Below the pieces are notes generated by a model. It had not been told where the DNA came from. It made no database searches and saw only the letters and a list, made by a program, of their open reading frames with translations. DNA of 64,000 bases from positions 8,992,501 through 9,056,500 of the forward strand of contig NC_092582.1 of the NCBI RefSeq assembly GCF_037975245.1. Reading direction: 5' to 3'. Of the stretch, positions 1-12,900 are shown piece by piece; the first letter of the stretch is position 1; each line of letters begins with the position of its first letter. This stretch comes from Apostichopus japonicus (taxonomy: Eukaryota > Echinodermata > Holothuroidea > Aspidochirotida > Stichopodidae). The position numbers and the translations under genes are program-made.

Positions 1-1020
1 GTTTGCCATTTTGTAAAAGTTAGGTTTTGAAACCAGGCTCTCTAATTCTATACCCAGCCATTTGATTCCGACTCTCACAAAACGTTTCTTTTATCTCAGA
101 GTGAGTCTGGTGATGAACATAATAATTTGACTTAAATCTATCGGTCACAATTGCCACATTGCACACATAAGTAAAGCTTAAAATATTGAACGACAGAAAA
201 TGCATCGCACTGTTTGGCAGCATGATGCATTCTGTGCAAATTGTTCGAATTTGTTCTCTATTTATGCAATCAATATTATGATGTAAATAACATACCAAAG
301 AAGCCAAATACCCCAAATAATATTATGATGGAAGGGTTACGGTTCAAGAATAAAATACATGGAATAGAAACTTTGTCTGGGATTGTAATGAAAACAAAAC
401 ATCTAAATGATAAATATTATTCATAGTTCAATTAAATCAAAACAAACTCCTTCAGTGTTTTTGTTGCCACTTTCAACCCGCCACGTAGACTGCTGTAACA
501 ACACAGCGTGTTTGAACTATATCAATCCGCCCAAGTATTTTTCAGGAAAAAGTACCGAAAACATCAAGATATAACCTTTCCCGATATGTTTTAAACAGGA
601 TCTTGAGCGTGTTTGTGTATTGTTTGGATGTTAAAGAGTGTAAATGAGAGTACATGTGGTGTAAATATTCGGGAAATGGAGACAATTTTCGATCACTTAT
701 GGCCTTCAGCAGCTTACGAAAATTGTTTCAAGATGAGTCAAGAGGCTTTTTTAGAAGTGACGTAAAAGCTTTGAGCTCTCATAGCTAAAAGTTTACATGG
801 TCGTGATACGATATTAAACTGCCATAAGTGCCAACTTGACAGCTATCCAGGGGGGGGTGTATGGCTTAGCTAATGAGAACTAAGTACTATACAGACTTAG
901 ATACCAACCTACTTTGAGGGTATAGTGCGTAAGTCAATGGGGTACTTTATTAATCAATTATGCTACCTGACGGCAAAGGCATTACAATCCCTTTTGGCGT
1001 TCCAAAAACCGTCCGCAAAC
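1..1020. other. A+T-rich stretch, no gene recognised
   Basis: Only short open frames occur here, none with a recognisable domain, codon bias or splice-site context. An open frame of 98 codons on the minus strand (20-316) matches no family I know. I see no structured RNA. Confidence 0.4.
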
Positions 1021-1042
1021 CCCGGCATTTTGCCACAGTAAA

Positions 1043-1128
1043 TGACGTCACTAAATATTGCAGCCAATCAGAAACAACCTTTGGTCTGTCATTACGTATC
1101 TACCTGTCACCGTAGTTGCCACGGCACT
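1043..1128. promoter_or_regulatory. Candidate promoter: CRE, CCAAT box, X-box-like site
   Basis: A perfect palindromic CRE (TGACGTCA) lies at 1043-1050, a CCAAT motif within AGCCAATCA at 1062-1070, and an imperfect X-box (GTTGCCACGGCACT, 12 of 14 against GTTGCCATGGCAAC) at 1115-1128. The segment is richer in G+C and CpG than its surroundings. It lies about 5 kb upstream of the whirlin start codon on the same strand, where a 5'-UTR exon is expected. A strong donor (AGG then GTAAGC, intron start 1524) follows and could end that exon. RFX factors acting on X-boxes drive ciliary genes in animals, so the site would suit whirlin, but the assignment is an inference from motifs only. Confidence 0.35.
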
Positions 1129-1830
1129 CAGCGACGCTTTTGTACGTGACCTCCGCATACCTCAAACTGAGGTAGTATACATGATGTGCATGTACATATA
1201 ATTAGTGTTACACACATTCAATATCCGATATGTATACTACTCTACGCATGTAATGATGTATGGTGCGTTCAGGTACGGTATCATTGCAATGAGTGACAAA
1301 GGTCTCAACTCCGTATAGTATACCAGATAGATATTACATTTATACCTGACTTAGTTTGAACTGTTGCTTGAGAGTTTCATTTTTAACAAGTTAAATTAGA
1401 GTCGATAATCTTCGCCTTACAAGTCGGTCGTTTTGGTTTCACAAACGTATGTGAGCATCGTGACTACTTGATATCTATTTTCATTTGTTGAGACCATGAA
1501 ATAAGCCACTGTTATAGACAAGGGTAAGCAAATTGATTGAATTGTGTAACATAAATAGCCTTTTAGTATTACTGTTAGGCTAGTTAACAATTGTACGTTA
1601 GCCTAACCCAGCTGTTGTAGGCCTATGTCTAATCCATAGAGCAGAATATAAGTTCATATATCCTGCTCTGTGGTCAAATCTAACGCTGTATTTGTGTCTA
1701 GCTAGTTACAGTAACCTAGGCTAAGAGAAGGCCTATGCACGAGTCTTAGTCACAAGAGTATGATAAGTAGAGTAAGAATAAGAGGATGGATAGCCTGTGG
1801 GTTTTGTGGAGGCCGACCGGGACAAACTAA

Positions 1831-1911
1831 AACGAATGACAGCGAATGACAATTGACTTAGTACAGGGTTAATTATCATTCCCGAAGGACAACGAATGAC
1901 AACGAAGGACA
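1831..1911. repeat. Short CGAATGACA/CGAAGGACA repeat cluster
   Basis: Five copies of CGAA(T/G)GACA occur between 1831 and 1911. The same motif occurs inverted at 2431-2441 and in shortened form at 2461-2466. The arrangement could be the subterminal repeats of an old fold-back DNA element of about 650 bp, but clear termini and a target duplication are not visible. Confidence 0.4.
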
Positions 1912-2483
1912 GTGTTGAGTGGAGATAGAATGATTAACGGAGTGGAGTAAATGCGGTTATTGGTTTTGTGGAAAATCGCATGTTACGTGGTTGCAGGGTT
2001 TTGGTGTAATTTACGGATAGAAACCACAGGGCCGCCCCATAACTGGCGCAAATTTTCTCCTTTTCAGTGCTTTTTGCACCCCCCTAAGATTTTTTTTTTT
2101 CATAGAAATGTCCAAAATAAGGACTCTTCCTGAAATTTTTAGCCATTTCAAGATGATAGTATTGTTAGTTTCTAACAATTAATATCGGAAAAATGATGTT
2201 AAATTTACTTTTTAAAATCAGACTTACAATTTCGCTTACTATAAGGTGCGTTTGTATCTTGTCCGTACTTTACTTGATCTGTAAGCCAAGCACTTCGCGT
2301 CCACTCAGTTTGCATGGCTTTAATGTTGACCCACAAAGTCTGAACTGTCATATCCGGTTGAAGCATATGTCTGTGCTGTGATTCACTGTCATTTGTTTTA
2401 GTCGACACAAATTTTTAGTGTGTACAACATATTGTCATTCGTTATGTTTAACGCAATTTTCATTCGTTTAAGTAACACCCAGG

Positions 2484-5400
2484 CCCACCTCTGTAAAGAC
2501 ATTGGTAACTGTTAGTATTATTAGTTTAATGTCTCATCAAACAGTACAGATGAATCAATATTGGCTGTATAAATATATTGGCTATTGCAAACAAGTGTTT
2601 TATTGTATATTTTACATTTTCACATTTGTTAATGTTATGCATCAATTGTCAAATCTGAAGCAAAAAACTGATTTCTACATTAATTAATAACCTTCTTTCT
2701 TAGACTTAGAGTAGGCCCATTTATGGATAGTTAGTCTTGAGCAAAGGACAATAAATGGACAGTTTTTAAATGGTGCGAAAAGGTACAAACATGGATGGTC
2801 TTCTTAGCTTTTGGTTTTAATTGCATACTGTACAGTAGCTTAAGATAGTATGGTGTTAGATGTGGTAAAGGTTTTATACATCGTCAGCTTAGTGAATCTG
2901 AATGTAGTTCAAATTGTTCATTCTTTACATTAATGGGATGGGAATTTTCAATGTGTCAAAGTTTTTCAGGAACTTTTCAGATAGAGTGTCACAGAGTCCC
3001 TGAGTTCCGAATCACTACCCAGTTCTGTTCAAAATTTCAAACCATAGACCACCTACTTTGTGACTGTCTAAAATTCTGAATGAAACAAGTTAAGAGTAGA
3101 CACTATAGCATGTTGTGATGAGACTATAAAGAATAAATAAAATAAATTCATCTCATTTGTGCCTGTTTTCTGTGTCTTGATTCAACACCATCATTTAATT
3201 GGTTTTCCAAAGATAAGAAAAAGTTTTCGTGGGAAACTTAGTGGAAAAAAAAGAACTAAAAAGAACCAAAGCCTAAAAAGCGTTCGTATTTGTACCAGAC
3301 GTATCACAATATAACTGCTGTCTGAGCTTGGCTTTTCTTGCTTTATCAGCACACAGTTATGCCTATCCAGATTGAAATAGACAGTTATTGAAGTGAACTT
3401 GAAGCAAGTCCAAATCACATTTTTGTTCAATGACCATTGTCGACAGGAGTTAACTGTGTGAAATGGCTCACTACTTTTTTGTACATTATTTGTGGCAATT
3501 TTTTAGATGCCATGATTGTTTGACGAAGTGTAGTGTTATGAACTGAACTATCAAGGGAACTCAAATAATAATTTTGTCAAAATAACATTACATATCACAA
3601 AATGAACTACAGGAACCTTTAGTCATGATTTCCCAATGAAAGCAGTAAGTTTGACAGTTTGTTATTGATTGATAATAACAATAATTGTCATGTACTTTGT
3701 CAGCACCAAGCACTATCTTAACTTTTTAACGATACTTACACATAGTCTGATGTCATGTCAAGTGAAAGTTATTTCGAAGTTTGAACATGATTGTGTACAG
3801 TAGTACGCAGGTGGTCAGCCAAGTCATTGTTGTTTTGTGGTCACATTTTACAGGTCAAGTTGTAAACATTTCTTACAATTTTATTTTTGTATAATTGTTG
3901 ATGTTTTAAACACTTTTGACGAATTAACCCCAATTAAATAGATTGTTTTGCTGTAACCAACAAACAGTAAACACGGTGGTAGCGTAATGGATGCTACTTA
4001 CACTTGCGATAAAAACTGGCGATTAAATTTAACGTTTTGGCGATTAGAATTTAAGCCTCAGTTGCCAGTTGGTGAGTTGTTTGAAAAAAAAAATCCAGGC
4101 CTGATAGGTAGTTACAGTATGATAAACTGGGGGCTAGTATCACCTACTATTTGCTACATGAAACTTGTCTATCATTAGGCTAATCATATTTTATGGCAGT
4201 ATAGGATTTTGTCTTCTTCCCCCCAAAATATTTTAGCTGTAAATGCTATTAAAAAAAAGAGGACTTGCTGTTGGCTCTTGAATATTGTGCTGGAGATACA
4301 GGTATATCTTAGCAGCCTAATATAATTTTTTTTTTGTAACACTGGTACTCAGGCAGTCAGGGCAGGGTTCAAATGTTAATACTGTGCAGCTTCCACGTAG
4401 AGGGGTACGTGACTCAACAGGTAATGCATGTCGGGTACCCTGGTCCAAAATTTGTACCCAGTGTCGACACTAGTTTCAGAACAAGAAAACTTCTCTCATT
4501 TAAAAACTCAATGAAACCATTTGCAATTATGCTAGAAAGTCAAATAATGGCCACTCATGTTCCCAACTTTAACTCACATTTTCCAGGCTTAAAAGTTGTC
4601 ACTGAGACATTGATTTAATGAGAGTTTCAATGTCAGAACCACTAGGAAAGTACTCTTTCAAACTTTTGGCATTTTTTTTTGTGTGCTAAAATTTAGAGAG
4701 CTCTGCTGTGATACTGGTGACATTTAAGGCTGTCCTATTATTACTGTTGTAATTTTGGCTTGAGGACTCTATAATACTGTAGGATTGAAGATTATTTGTT
4801 AACATGTGATGCTTGTTAAATTGATTTCATATCCATTTAAAACAAATATTGAACTTCAGTTTCTCATGATGAACTTGGCCTATGCTTTACAACTTGACAT
4901 CAATGTTTGCAGAGGCCAAACAATCTTTGTAGTCATGACAATTGTATCTTTGTGAGGTGTGTCAAGTATTAAAATGATAACTATCGTAAAGTAAGAAAAT
5001 TATGTGGAATAGCTTTGATCAGGCTGTAGGTAAGTGCCAGTTGCATAAACATGGAAAATGAAACTTACATACTGTACATGCAGGCAATTATATATATTGC
5101 ATATATTGCAAAGCAAATTGCTATTTGATATGGTCAACATGTTACACTTGTGCAAAGATGCTCAGTTTCTTTTACACAGGAACCACAGTAACTTTATATA
5201 AGAGACAAAAATTCAGTGCCTTCCAAACTGTACAATGAATCTGGACACTAAATTGAAAGATTTCCCTGTATGTGTACTATACTGTTATATAAATATACTG
5301 TACTGTATACCGTACAAACAGTATTTACAGCTGCTGTATGGACCTAAAGTCACAGATAACTCCTCACCTGATGAAGTGCAAGCTTCTGGATGCAGAAATG

Positions 5401-6190
5401 CCGAGTGTATGGCATCCATTTTGCCCATTTTTCTACAATTGACTGTTCAAAGGAAACTTATTATTTGGTTAATTTTTCTCAGTTCTAGCTTAGGATGACC
5501 TCTCCCCACTTGTACCTTAAACTTTATATTCCTGAACAAGATTTCGATAAAAAAAGAAAGTGTGGATTTTGTCGCAAGCGCAAATGAAGAAAAGTAGAAT
5601 CGAAGATATGAAAAATAAAAGTAAAGTTTCAACAACAAAAATTGAGAATACAGTCCTGTACAAAGTCTGTAATATTTAATAGTAGTAACATGTGAAGAAG
5701 AATCTATAAGCAAATATTGTATTATAAAATCTATTGTTGTGTTTGTCCTCGTTGGAAATATTGATTCTAACTTTATCTGATCCAGTTCCACGTAAGTGCA
5801 ATCTGCTTCACAGCTATACTTATTGTATTTGATCAAGTCTGGCTTTCTATTTTTTAGTGACTACTGTAGACAAATACAGTATACAATTAAGGAAACTGTA
5901 TAGTACATACATACTGTATGTACCATTGTGATAGAGAACTGTCAACTGTACATCACTGGTAAATTGGTTATTGGGATGTTTGCACTTGATTTATTTTATT
6001 TGGAAGAATATGTGAAGACACAAGAGATGTAATTATATGTCTGACGAGTACTTTACTATAGGGACAGTCTAGCTTTGACTGGACATTATTCTGGTATATA
6101 TGCCAAGTTGCTATTTTTCATAGGAACAACAAAATCTCAGATGTACTGTACCTTACTGTTTACCAATTTATTTTCTCTCTTAATGTTTTA
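2484..6190. other. Presumed 5' intron of the whirlin gene, no coding exon seen
   Basis: A+T-rich sequence with only short open frames lacking domain similarity. It ends in a pyrimidine-rich acceptor (intron AG at 6190-6191) before the first coding exon of the whirlin gene, so at least part of it is probably 5'-UTR intron. Motifs of the type TACTGTA/TACAGTA are frequent from here through the next intron. Confidence 0.45.
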
Positions 6191-6191
6191 G

Positions 6192-6956
6192 AGTGAGAAG
6201 AGCCATGTTCTCAAGATGTCAGTTCACCAGCCAGTCCCGCCTCCTCGTTCTGTGTCCAGAGCATCTCAGCGAAGTGCTCACTCCTCGCGGACAATGTCCA
6301 CCAACGTACGCCGTTTGCACGAGGCGTTAGGAAGCATTCTCACGGAGACGGAGAGAGGATTCTTCGTGAAGGCGCTCAATGATTACCATTCCAGGAGGAA
6401 TGTACAGCAACTGGTGCAAAACTTAGCTCCGATCTTAGACACGGCGGAGAAAAGGCAACTCTACGTTCTGTTGAGGAAAGTCATTCCTAGTACGGACCAA
6501 GCGCTGTTCTGGCAGTGCGCGCAACATGGCAAACAGAGAGCTGACAGATCTTTTCAACAAGAACATGGTCCCAGACACCCTACAGAGACCATTCCCACTA
6601 GAACACAAATTTATGCCCCTGAAGCACATGCCAACCACCGTAACACATTCGATCAAAGGATAACTTCTAACAGAAGGACACCAGAACCTTTCAGTAAGAC
6701 AGTCAAGGTTACCTCTGGCTACCAACAAACGCCCTCAGAGCAGAGGCAGGATGTCCATAAAGTAGTTTTGCAAAAGGACAGGGGGCTCAGTCTGGGGTTC
6801 AGCATCCGAGGGGGAGTGGAACATTCAGTGGGTATATTTGTCACCCAAGTGGAGCAAGGCGGATACGCAGAGAGTCAAGGATTATTAGCCGGGGATCAGA
6901 TCGTGGCATGCAATGATATACCTTTTGAAGACATGAGTCACGCTGAGGCCGCCATG
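6192..6956 (+). CDS. WHRN: Whirlin coding exon 1: HN1 domain and first part of PDZ1
   Basis: The acceptor AG at 6190-6191 precedes 24 nt of 5' UTR and the start codon at 6216, which has A at -3. It encodes residues 1-247. The HN1 domain starts just after Met27 (codon at 6294), which could serve as an alternative start. PDZ1 begins near residue 180 with the carboxylate-binding loop LSLGFSIRGG. The donor GTAAGT starts at 6957, phase 0. An out-of-frame ATG at 6205 opens a 41-codon upstream frame that overlaps the start and ends at 6330. Confidence 0.92.
6205..6330 (+). promoter_or_regulatory. Overlapping upstream ORF at the whirlin start
   Basis: Within the presumed 5' UTR, an ATG at 6205 with G at -3 starts a frame shifted by two relative to the main ATG at 6216. 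It runs 41 codons to a TAG at 6328-6330. If the mRNA includes this stretch, translation of whirlin would need leaky scanning or the downstream Met27. Visible in sequence; regulatory effect inferred. Confidence 0.45.
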
Positions 6957-9900
6957 GTAAGTATACAGTAGGCATTTTCTGATCTTGTGTTCTTTGATCA
7001 TGCTGATCATACGTAATATGTCACAGATTCAAAAACCAGTCGGCCAATCCTTATTTTAATGCCTGGGGTCTTACGGAACCAAGAGAAAAGAAATCCTTTA
7101 AAACATGTAGAAGAAAAATCTATTTTTACGTCTCAGGCTTACAGGCTACAGCACACAATGCAAAGTTGGTTAACAAAGTCCTGTAGATCTACTGTACTTA
7201 AAAACAAAATTTGTGATGAATTTGAGCTGAATAAAAAGTTTTTTTCTTCTAACAACCTACAATATAGTACTTAATTTGTATACAGTGTAGTGCAATGAGT
7301 GTATTTGATGACTGTAATTCTAAGGTCAAAATGAAAGAAAATTTTACTTTAAATTTTATGCAGGTGACTAAAATTTGGTTTGAGAATGGACTAATTATTT
7401 CCTTTTTTACTAAAAATTACAGTCAGTGTACCTTGTACAGCAAATCCTACCATACTTTACACGCCTGACGTTTTTAATCTAATAATTCTTTGAGTACACA
7501 GTATTAAGTACAATTGTACAATGAGGTTGGATAATTAACATATCTAGCAAAGATTCAATTTAATAGTTCTCTGGAGCTTACATGACTCAAAATCCAATCA
7601 AGTTCTTGTGCTTTCAACCGTTAATGATGACGCTGTGCCATTGATCAATTGATGCAGTTCTCTTTACAATAACTGTCACAACAAACATACAAAATTTAAG
7701 ACACAGTCAAATTGAAGGATCTCAAGTGTACTATAGCTGTGGATGGTTAAAAGATCATAAAAAGGTGAAGTTTTGTAGGAACCACTGTACTGTAAGCTGT
7801 GTGCAGTGTAATATGGTATACAGTACTACCGAACATGCAGTGTTTACTGCTGTCATTTTACCTTGTTTATCTTACAGTGTTGGGCACTTGGGCATGATAT
7901 AAATTTATATGAGTGTCAATGACTTGTGCTTGTGTGCGTGTGTGGGTACAGTAAGCATGTTTTAATGTCTGCATCATGTGATACCTTGGCTTGTGTAAAA
8001 TATACACTAATTCAGCAATATATATTAATTTGTACAGTGTATGTACAACAGATGCCTATTGTTCTGTTCTGTTGTTATTGGAGAAGCTCACAGGTCATTG
8101 GGTTTCACAAGTGGCCAAAATGTGAAAGCCAATTTTAGGAGTAGGCCTACTGTACTCAAAGAATGCACTTCTTGGTAAACCTCATACAGTATTTGGTTGG
8201 TTAAATGCCCCTTAGTGAGTTATTCTGTACATGGATAGATGTTTGATAGCTTTGGTGGAGGTCACTTGAGGTCAAAAGTAGTGAAATTCTAGAGAACTTA
8301 TTTACATAGACAACTACTGTACCTTATCTTCATCTGTGGTGAATTTCACATCAAATTACTGTATACGTCTACTGTACACTCCAGTACAGATGCCTCCCAA
8401 TACGTTGTTGGTAAATGGCAATGACGAATGAAAGAGCATTATGTACTGTAACGATGGAAAGGTTCAGATAAAGGTTCACAAGTTATAGTGAGGGCTTTGT
8501 TCTGTATGCATTGTCAAACCGCTAACTTGTGATGTTCAGTATAGTAATCTACATAGAATGGAGCATCTATAGCAATGCTTCACGGCTGTTCTACAGTATC
8601 TCAATAGAGAGGTGAGTAGCCAATGCCCTATGGATGAAAAATGTTCAGTGAATTTAGAACAATAGGGACATTATTTGGAGTGGGGAGATCAATATAAGTT
8701 TATAAAGCAAATGATGATGTATTCATAGCAAAGTTTTCTGACATGTGTATCTTCAGAAAGATTATACTGACCTTTGACCCATTATATCTTCCCATACAGT
8801 ATTTGGACTGATAAGAGTAGCTACTGTAACTCACATTATTTATAAATAATAATGTAAAACATTGAAGTTTATACCAATAAACTGCAGATGTCCTTTTGTC
8901 AAAATTCAGCAGGTGTGTGAGCTGCAGATTGCATGTCAACTTTGAGGAGTTTGTGTTGAAGGTTTTACTCAACACCCTTCCATGTCCTCCTTGGTCTGTG
9001 TTCTGTCATTAGACTCAGGGGGGGGGTCTGTGTTCCGTCATTAGACTCACGGAGGGGGGTCTGTGTTTATGCAGAAACGACAAGATCAAGTTAACAGAGA
9101 TCTTGTGTTGTTTGATCCTCTGAACATCCACACTACAGTATCTAGATCACCCTTGTGAGGTCAGAGGTCAGATCCTCCTTGCATTCTAAACTGAAGAAGG
9201 CTTTCAGGTCTCCATGGATATTGGTGTATGTATAGGTCAAATGTATTTTGAATTTATTGTCAAATTGCCAAATTTACTGCCAAATGATCCATTCTTCCTC
9301 TCCATTAGATAAGTTTACTTTGTGTAGTGGCATAGCATACAGTAAAACTAAAATTTTGGAGATGTAATTTTTGCAAAACATGTATACATATACAGTATAT
9401 GTATTTTAAATCACTGTGTTTAGATAAATTTGGCTTAAACCTGTTTAATGCTTCAAGTAGCTATTTATTTTCAAAGAGCCTACTGTATATAGTCATAGGT
9501 TTAAACCTGATGAATACATATTGCAAGTTGATACAGTAGTAATTAATTTAATGACCCTACATTATTGTACCATACATCATTCATTCATCATAATCATCAT
9601 CTTTCTTAGTTTCACCGACTGTCAAATAAGTCATTACTATTTCATGGCCCTAATTTAACTTCCAAATGGTAATCCAGATTACTAATCATAATACCGAGCT
9701 TTACAGTAAAAATACTCAGTACAGTTACACAAGATGTAGAATAAAACCCACACAGTAAACAGTATATACTGCATACTCAACCATTGACAGAGAGCATTGT
9801 TCAACATCAGCTTGCGTATACATGTGAGGTGTATTTATTGATTTGATTTTGCTAGATTCTATACTTACAGTATTGTATATATGCTTAATAAGTACTGTAC

Positions 9901-12900
9901 AGTAGCTGCCTTCAATTGCAGTAGGGGAATATATATTTACATGTATGTAGCATTTTGAATGTACAGTATTTATACAGTAATTTCACAATATAATAATAAA
10001 ATATACTGAAAATGAATGCTTTTCTAAAATCTTCAGTACTTGCAATAATTACTGTGCATCTTTGCAACACCAATGGTACCAATTTGCATTCTATTTTCGA
10101 TCATCTATAAATTCCCTGTTTGTGAATGCATACAGTGTAATGTTCAGTACATAAGCTGTGAAACTGGAAGAAATAAAGACTTACCATTCAAATCAATTTT
10201 AGTTTAAATTTGGCAGTACAGTAGGCCATACTGCACAATGCAAATATACTCTGTACAGCAAATTTGTCATATTGCAAAACAGCTGGTCTGAAAAATTTAT
10301 TGCAAATGTTCAGTTTGTAAAATACAATACATTACAGTAAAATATTCACCAAATAGTGTACCAGGTCTCACTGATGTTACATATGGCTTTAATTACAGTA
10401 TAAATTCAAATACAGAATATATAAATAAATATACAGTACATATGTGTCCGCATATAAAGCAGGAGGCCCCGGTACATGTGAATCCCAGTGGAGGTTGGAA
10501 ATTTTTTCACTGTTATGGATTTTCCAACTCACTATGATTCCACGATATATATATCGTAGTGAGTTTGAAAATCTAGAACAGTGAAAAAAACCCAGCTCCC
10601 ACCGGGATTGGAACCCCTGCCTCCCGCCCCACTGGTGGACACCCTTACCACCATGTATGACAACATACTGTACAACTCAATTGTCTGTGTCATTATTGCA
10701 AATCTGTTGCTACAATCTTCTTTGTCTGTCTTAAGCAAGATCAAATATGTCACAGAACTAAGAAGGATGTGTTCTTAATTTTCAACAACGTTAACCAACT
10801 CAAAATGTCAATTTTTATGTTGAAAGTTAGATAAGCAGAGGGTCTCTGAGAGAGAATGTTGGACTCTTTATTTGGAGCAAATATTTAGAATTAACATAGT
10901 ACTGTATTGTACTGCATCATGCAATTTAACATATTCAGTATATACTGTAATATCTAGATTGACCAAACCCACCACCCTCTGCAGCACTCCCCATCCATCC
11001 CCTTCCTTCCCCCTCTTCTTTGGTGGTTCTATAGAAATTAGTTTGTACTGTATAGAAATAGCACGCTGCAGTAAATATGACAATTTTTTTTTTTAAATTG
11101 CATGCAGCAGCATAGTGCAGTATACTATTGTACTATGGTGATTATTTGATGTATAGGAGGTCCACCATACAATGTGTGTAAGAGTACTGTACTGTACATC
11201 CATACAGTACATGCATGTATTTTGTAAATTTAAATTTGCTAATGTGTAAATCTGTTGTCATTGTCAGTGTTTGTAGATTTAGCATATATTGACAATGATG
11301 ATCTGCTCATTTTATTATGTACAATAAATTACTCTTCTTGAAACTTGAATTTGTCAAATTTATTTCAATTGTTTCTAAAGAACATTAATTAGGTGGAATG
11401 AATATACTCCTTCCTTTCCTCCAATTCAGGTACTTAAGGCAGCGAGGAGTCTGGTTCTCTATGTGCAGTCCGTCGGCAGAGTTCCAGGGTCGTTTCAAAG
11501 CCATCAGACATACACCTGGGTTGATCCCCAGGGTAGAAGTGTATCACCACCACCAGATGTGGACCCCATGAGACAGGTGCACCTGCAAAACGGACGCAAG
11601 AGTAACGCCACCTTACTGAGAAATGGCAACGAAAAAAGGGTAACTTTTTTACACTTTTGTCATTGTGCGAAGGATGCACAGTTTGCATGGAGGTGGGGCT
11701 TGGTGGGGGGGGTTGTTGGGTGAATCATTTTCACAGCAATGATTTCCATATATGGCTGGTGCTTCCACATACATATTCCACTTTCATCGCCACTGAACAT
11801 TGGTCTGACATCTGCCCCATCACCCTTCCTCCATCTGTCCATCCGTCCCTCCCCTCTCTCCCCCACCCCCCACAGCAAAGCTGTGTGTAGTTCCCATATT
11901 AATTAAGACACTGACCCATAGCTTCTGTACTGTATTGCTATTCTTCATCAAATATTTTCTATAATGGTGAACCGTTGCAGTAGAAATTCCAACATGTTGC
12001 CCACACTGGAAAATTTCTCAGTTTTCAGTGAATCTACAATACAGTTGTATATTATTTACACACTTCACTGTACACACAATATTGATTCTGTGTGATGAGT
12101 CATTGCACGCGATTCCACAACAGTTTCTTTCTTGCCAAAGATTTTAAGTATTTGACAGAGATATTGATTGCATTGAGCAAATTTACTTGATTCTCTCCCC
12201 AAATCTGGTTATCTTGTCGAAGAAGCGTTAGCATTTCACGTATAATTTGTATCCCCCATTTTTCTAACATCTACAGGGAAATGTTATCTTTTGACAATAA
12301 TTGACAGAGATTCCATTAGGGGGAAAAAGTTTAAAAAATTGCTGTACTGTAGAAGATGGCAGATTCTTATCAACTATCTCTCGTCATCCCTGCGGAATAC
12401 CACAAAACAGCATATAGGTATGCTGTATGGAAAACAAAAATATAAATTGAGGTTGGCTTTGATTGCCTGACTGTTTGTTGTACAGATACAATAAGATACA
12501 TACATGTTTACAACATTATTAAAATCTTTTCATGATTTTGTCTTTAACATCATAATTGTTGATATCATAAATGATGATACTACAGTAGCATCATGGTAGA
12601 AGATCTGCAATACACTGCACACATGATACCTTGTGAGTTCTGCATTTAAAATACAATAATTTCTCTGTGATTTAGTTCATATGAATTCACCATAAGTCAC
12701 ATAACTTGTGAAGATGATTGTACATGTAAAATTTAAATGCACTTCTTGAAGGAAGGAGATGTGCAAAAAGTACATTAGACCATTTGAAACTGTTCAAAGC
12801 AGTATGCAGTTTGCCATTCTCAAATAGGCCCCAAAAAAAAAAAAATTCTCAGGTTCCAGCTCAACTTTCTAGTTTTGGTGTTGTCAGAATAATACTGTAT

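Larger units (their letters stand above)
6957..11429 (+). other. Whirlin intron 1
   Basis: A 4.5-kb A+T-rich intron. It contains a short tandem duplication (8993-9066), an inverted pair of SINE-like sequences (10449-10665) and many TACTGTA/TACAGTA motifs. No open frame in it resembles a known protein. Confidence 0.75.

Noticed and set aside
10868-11096. Opposing open frames of 71-74 codons in whirlin intron 1
   Set aside because: Low-complexity C/T-rich sequence within an intron; no similarity.
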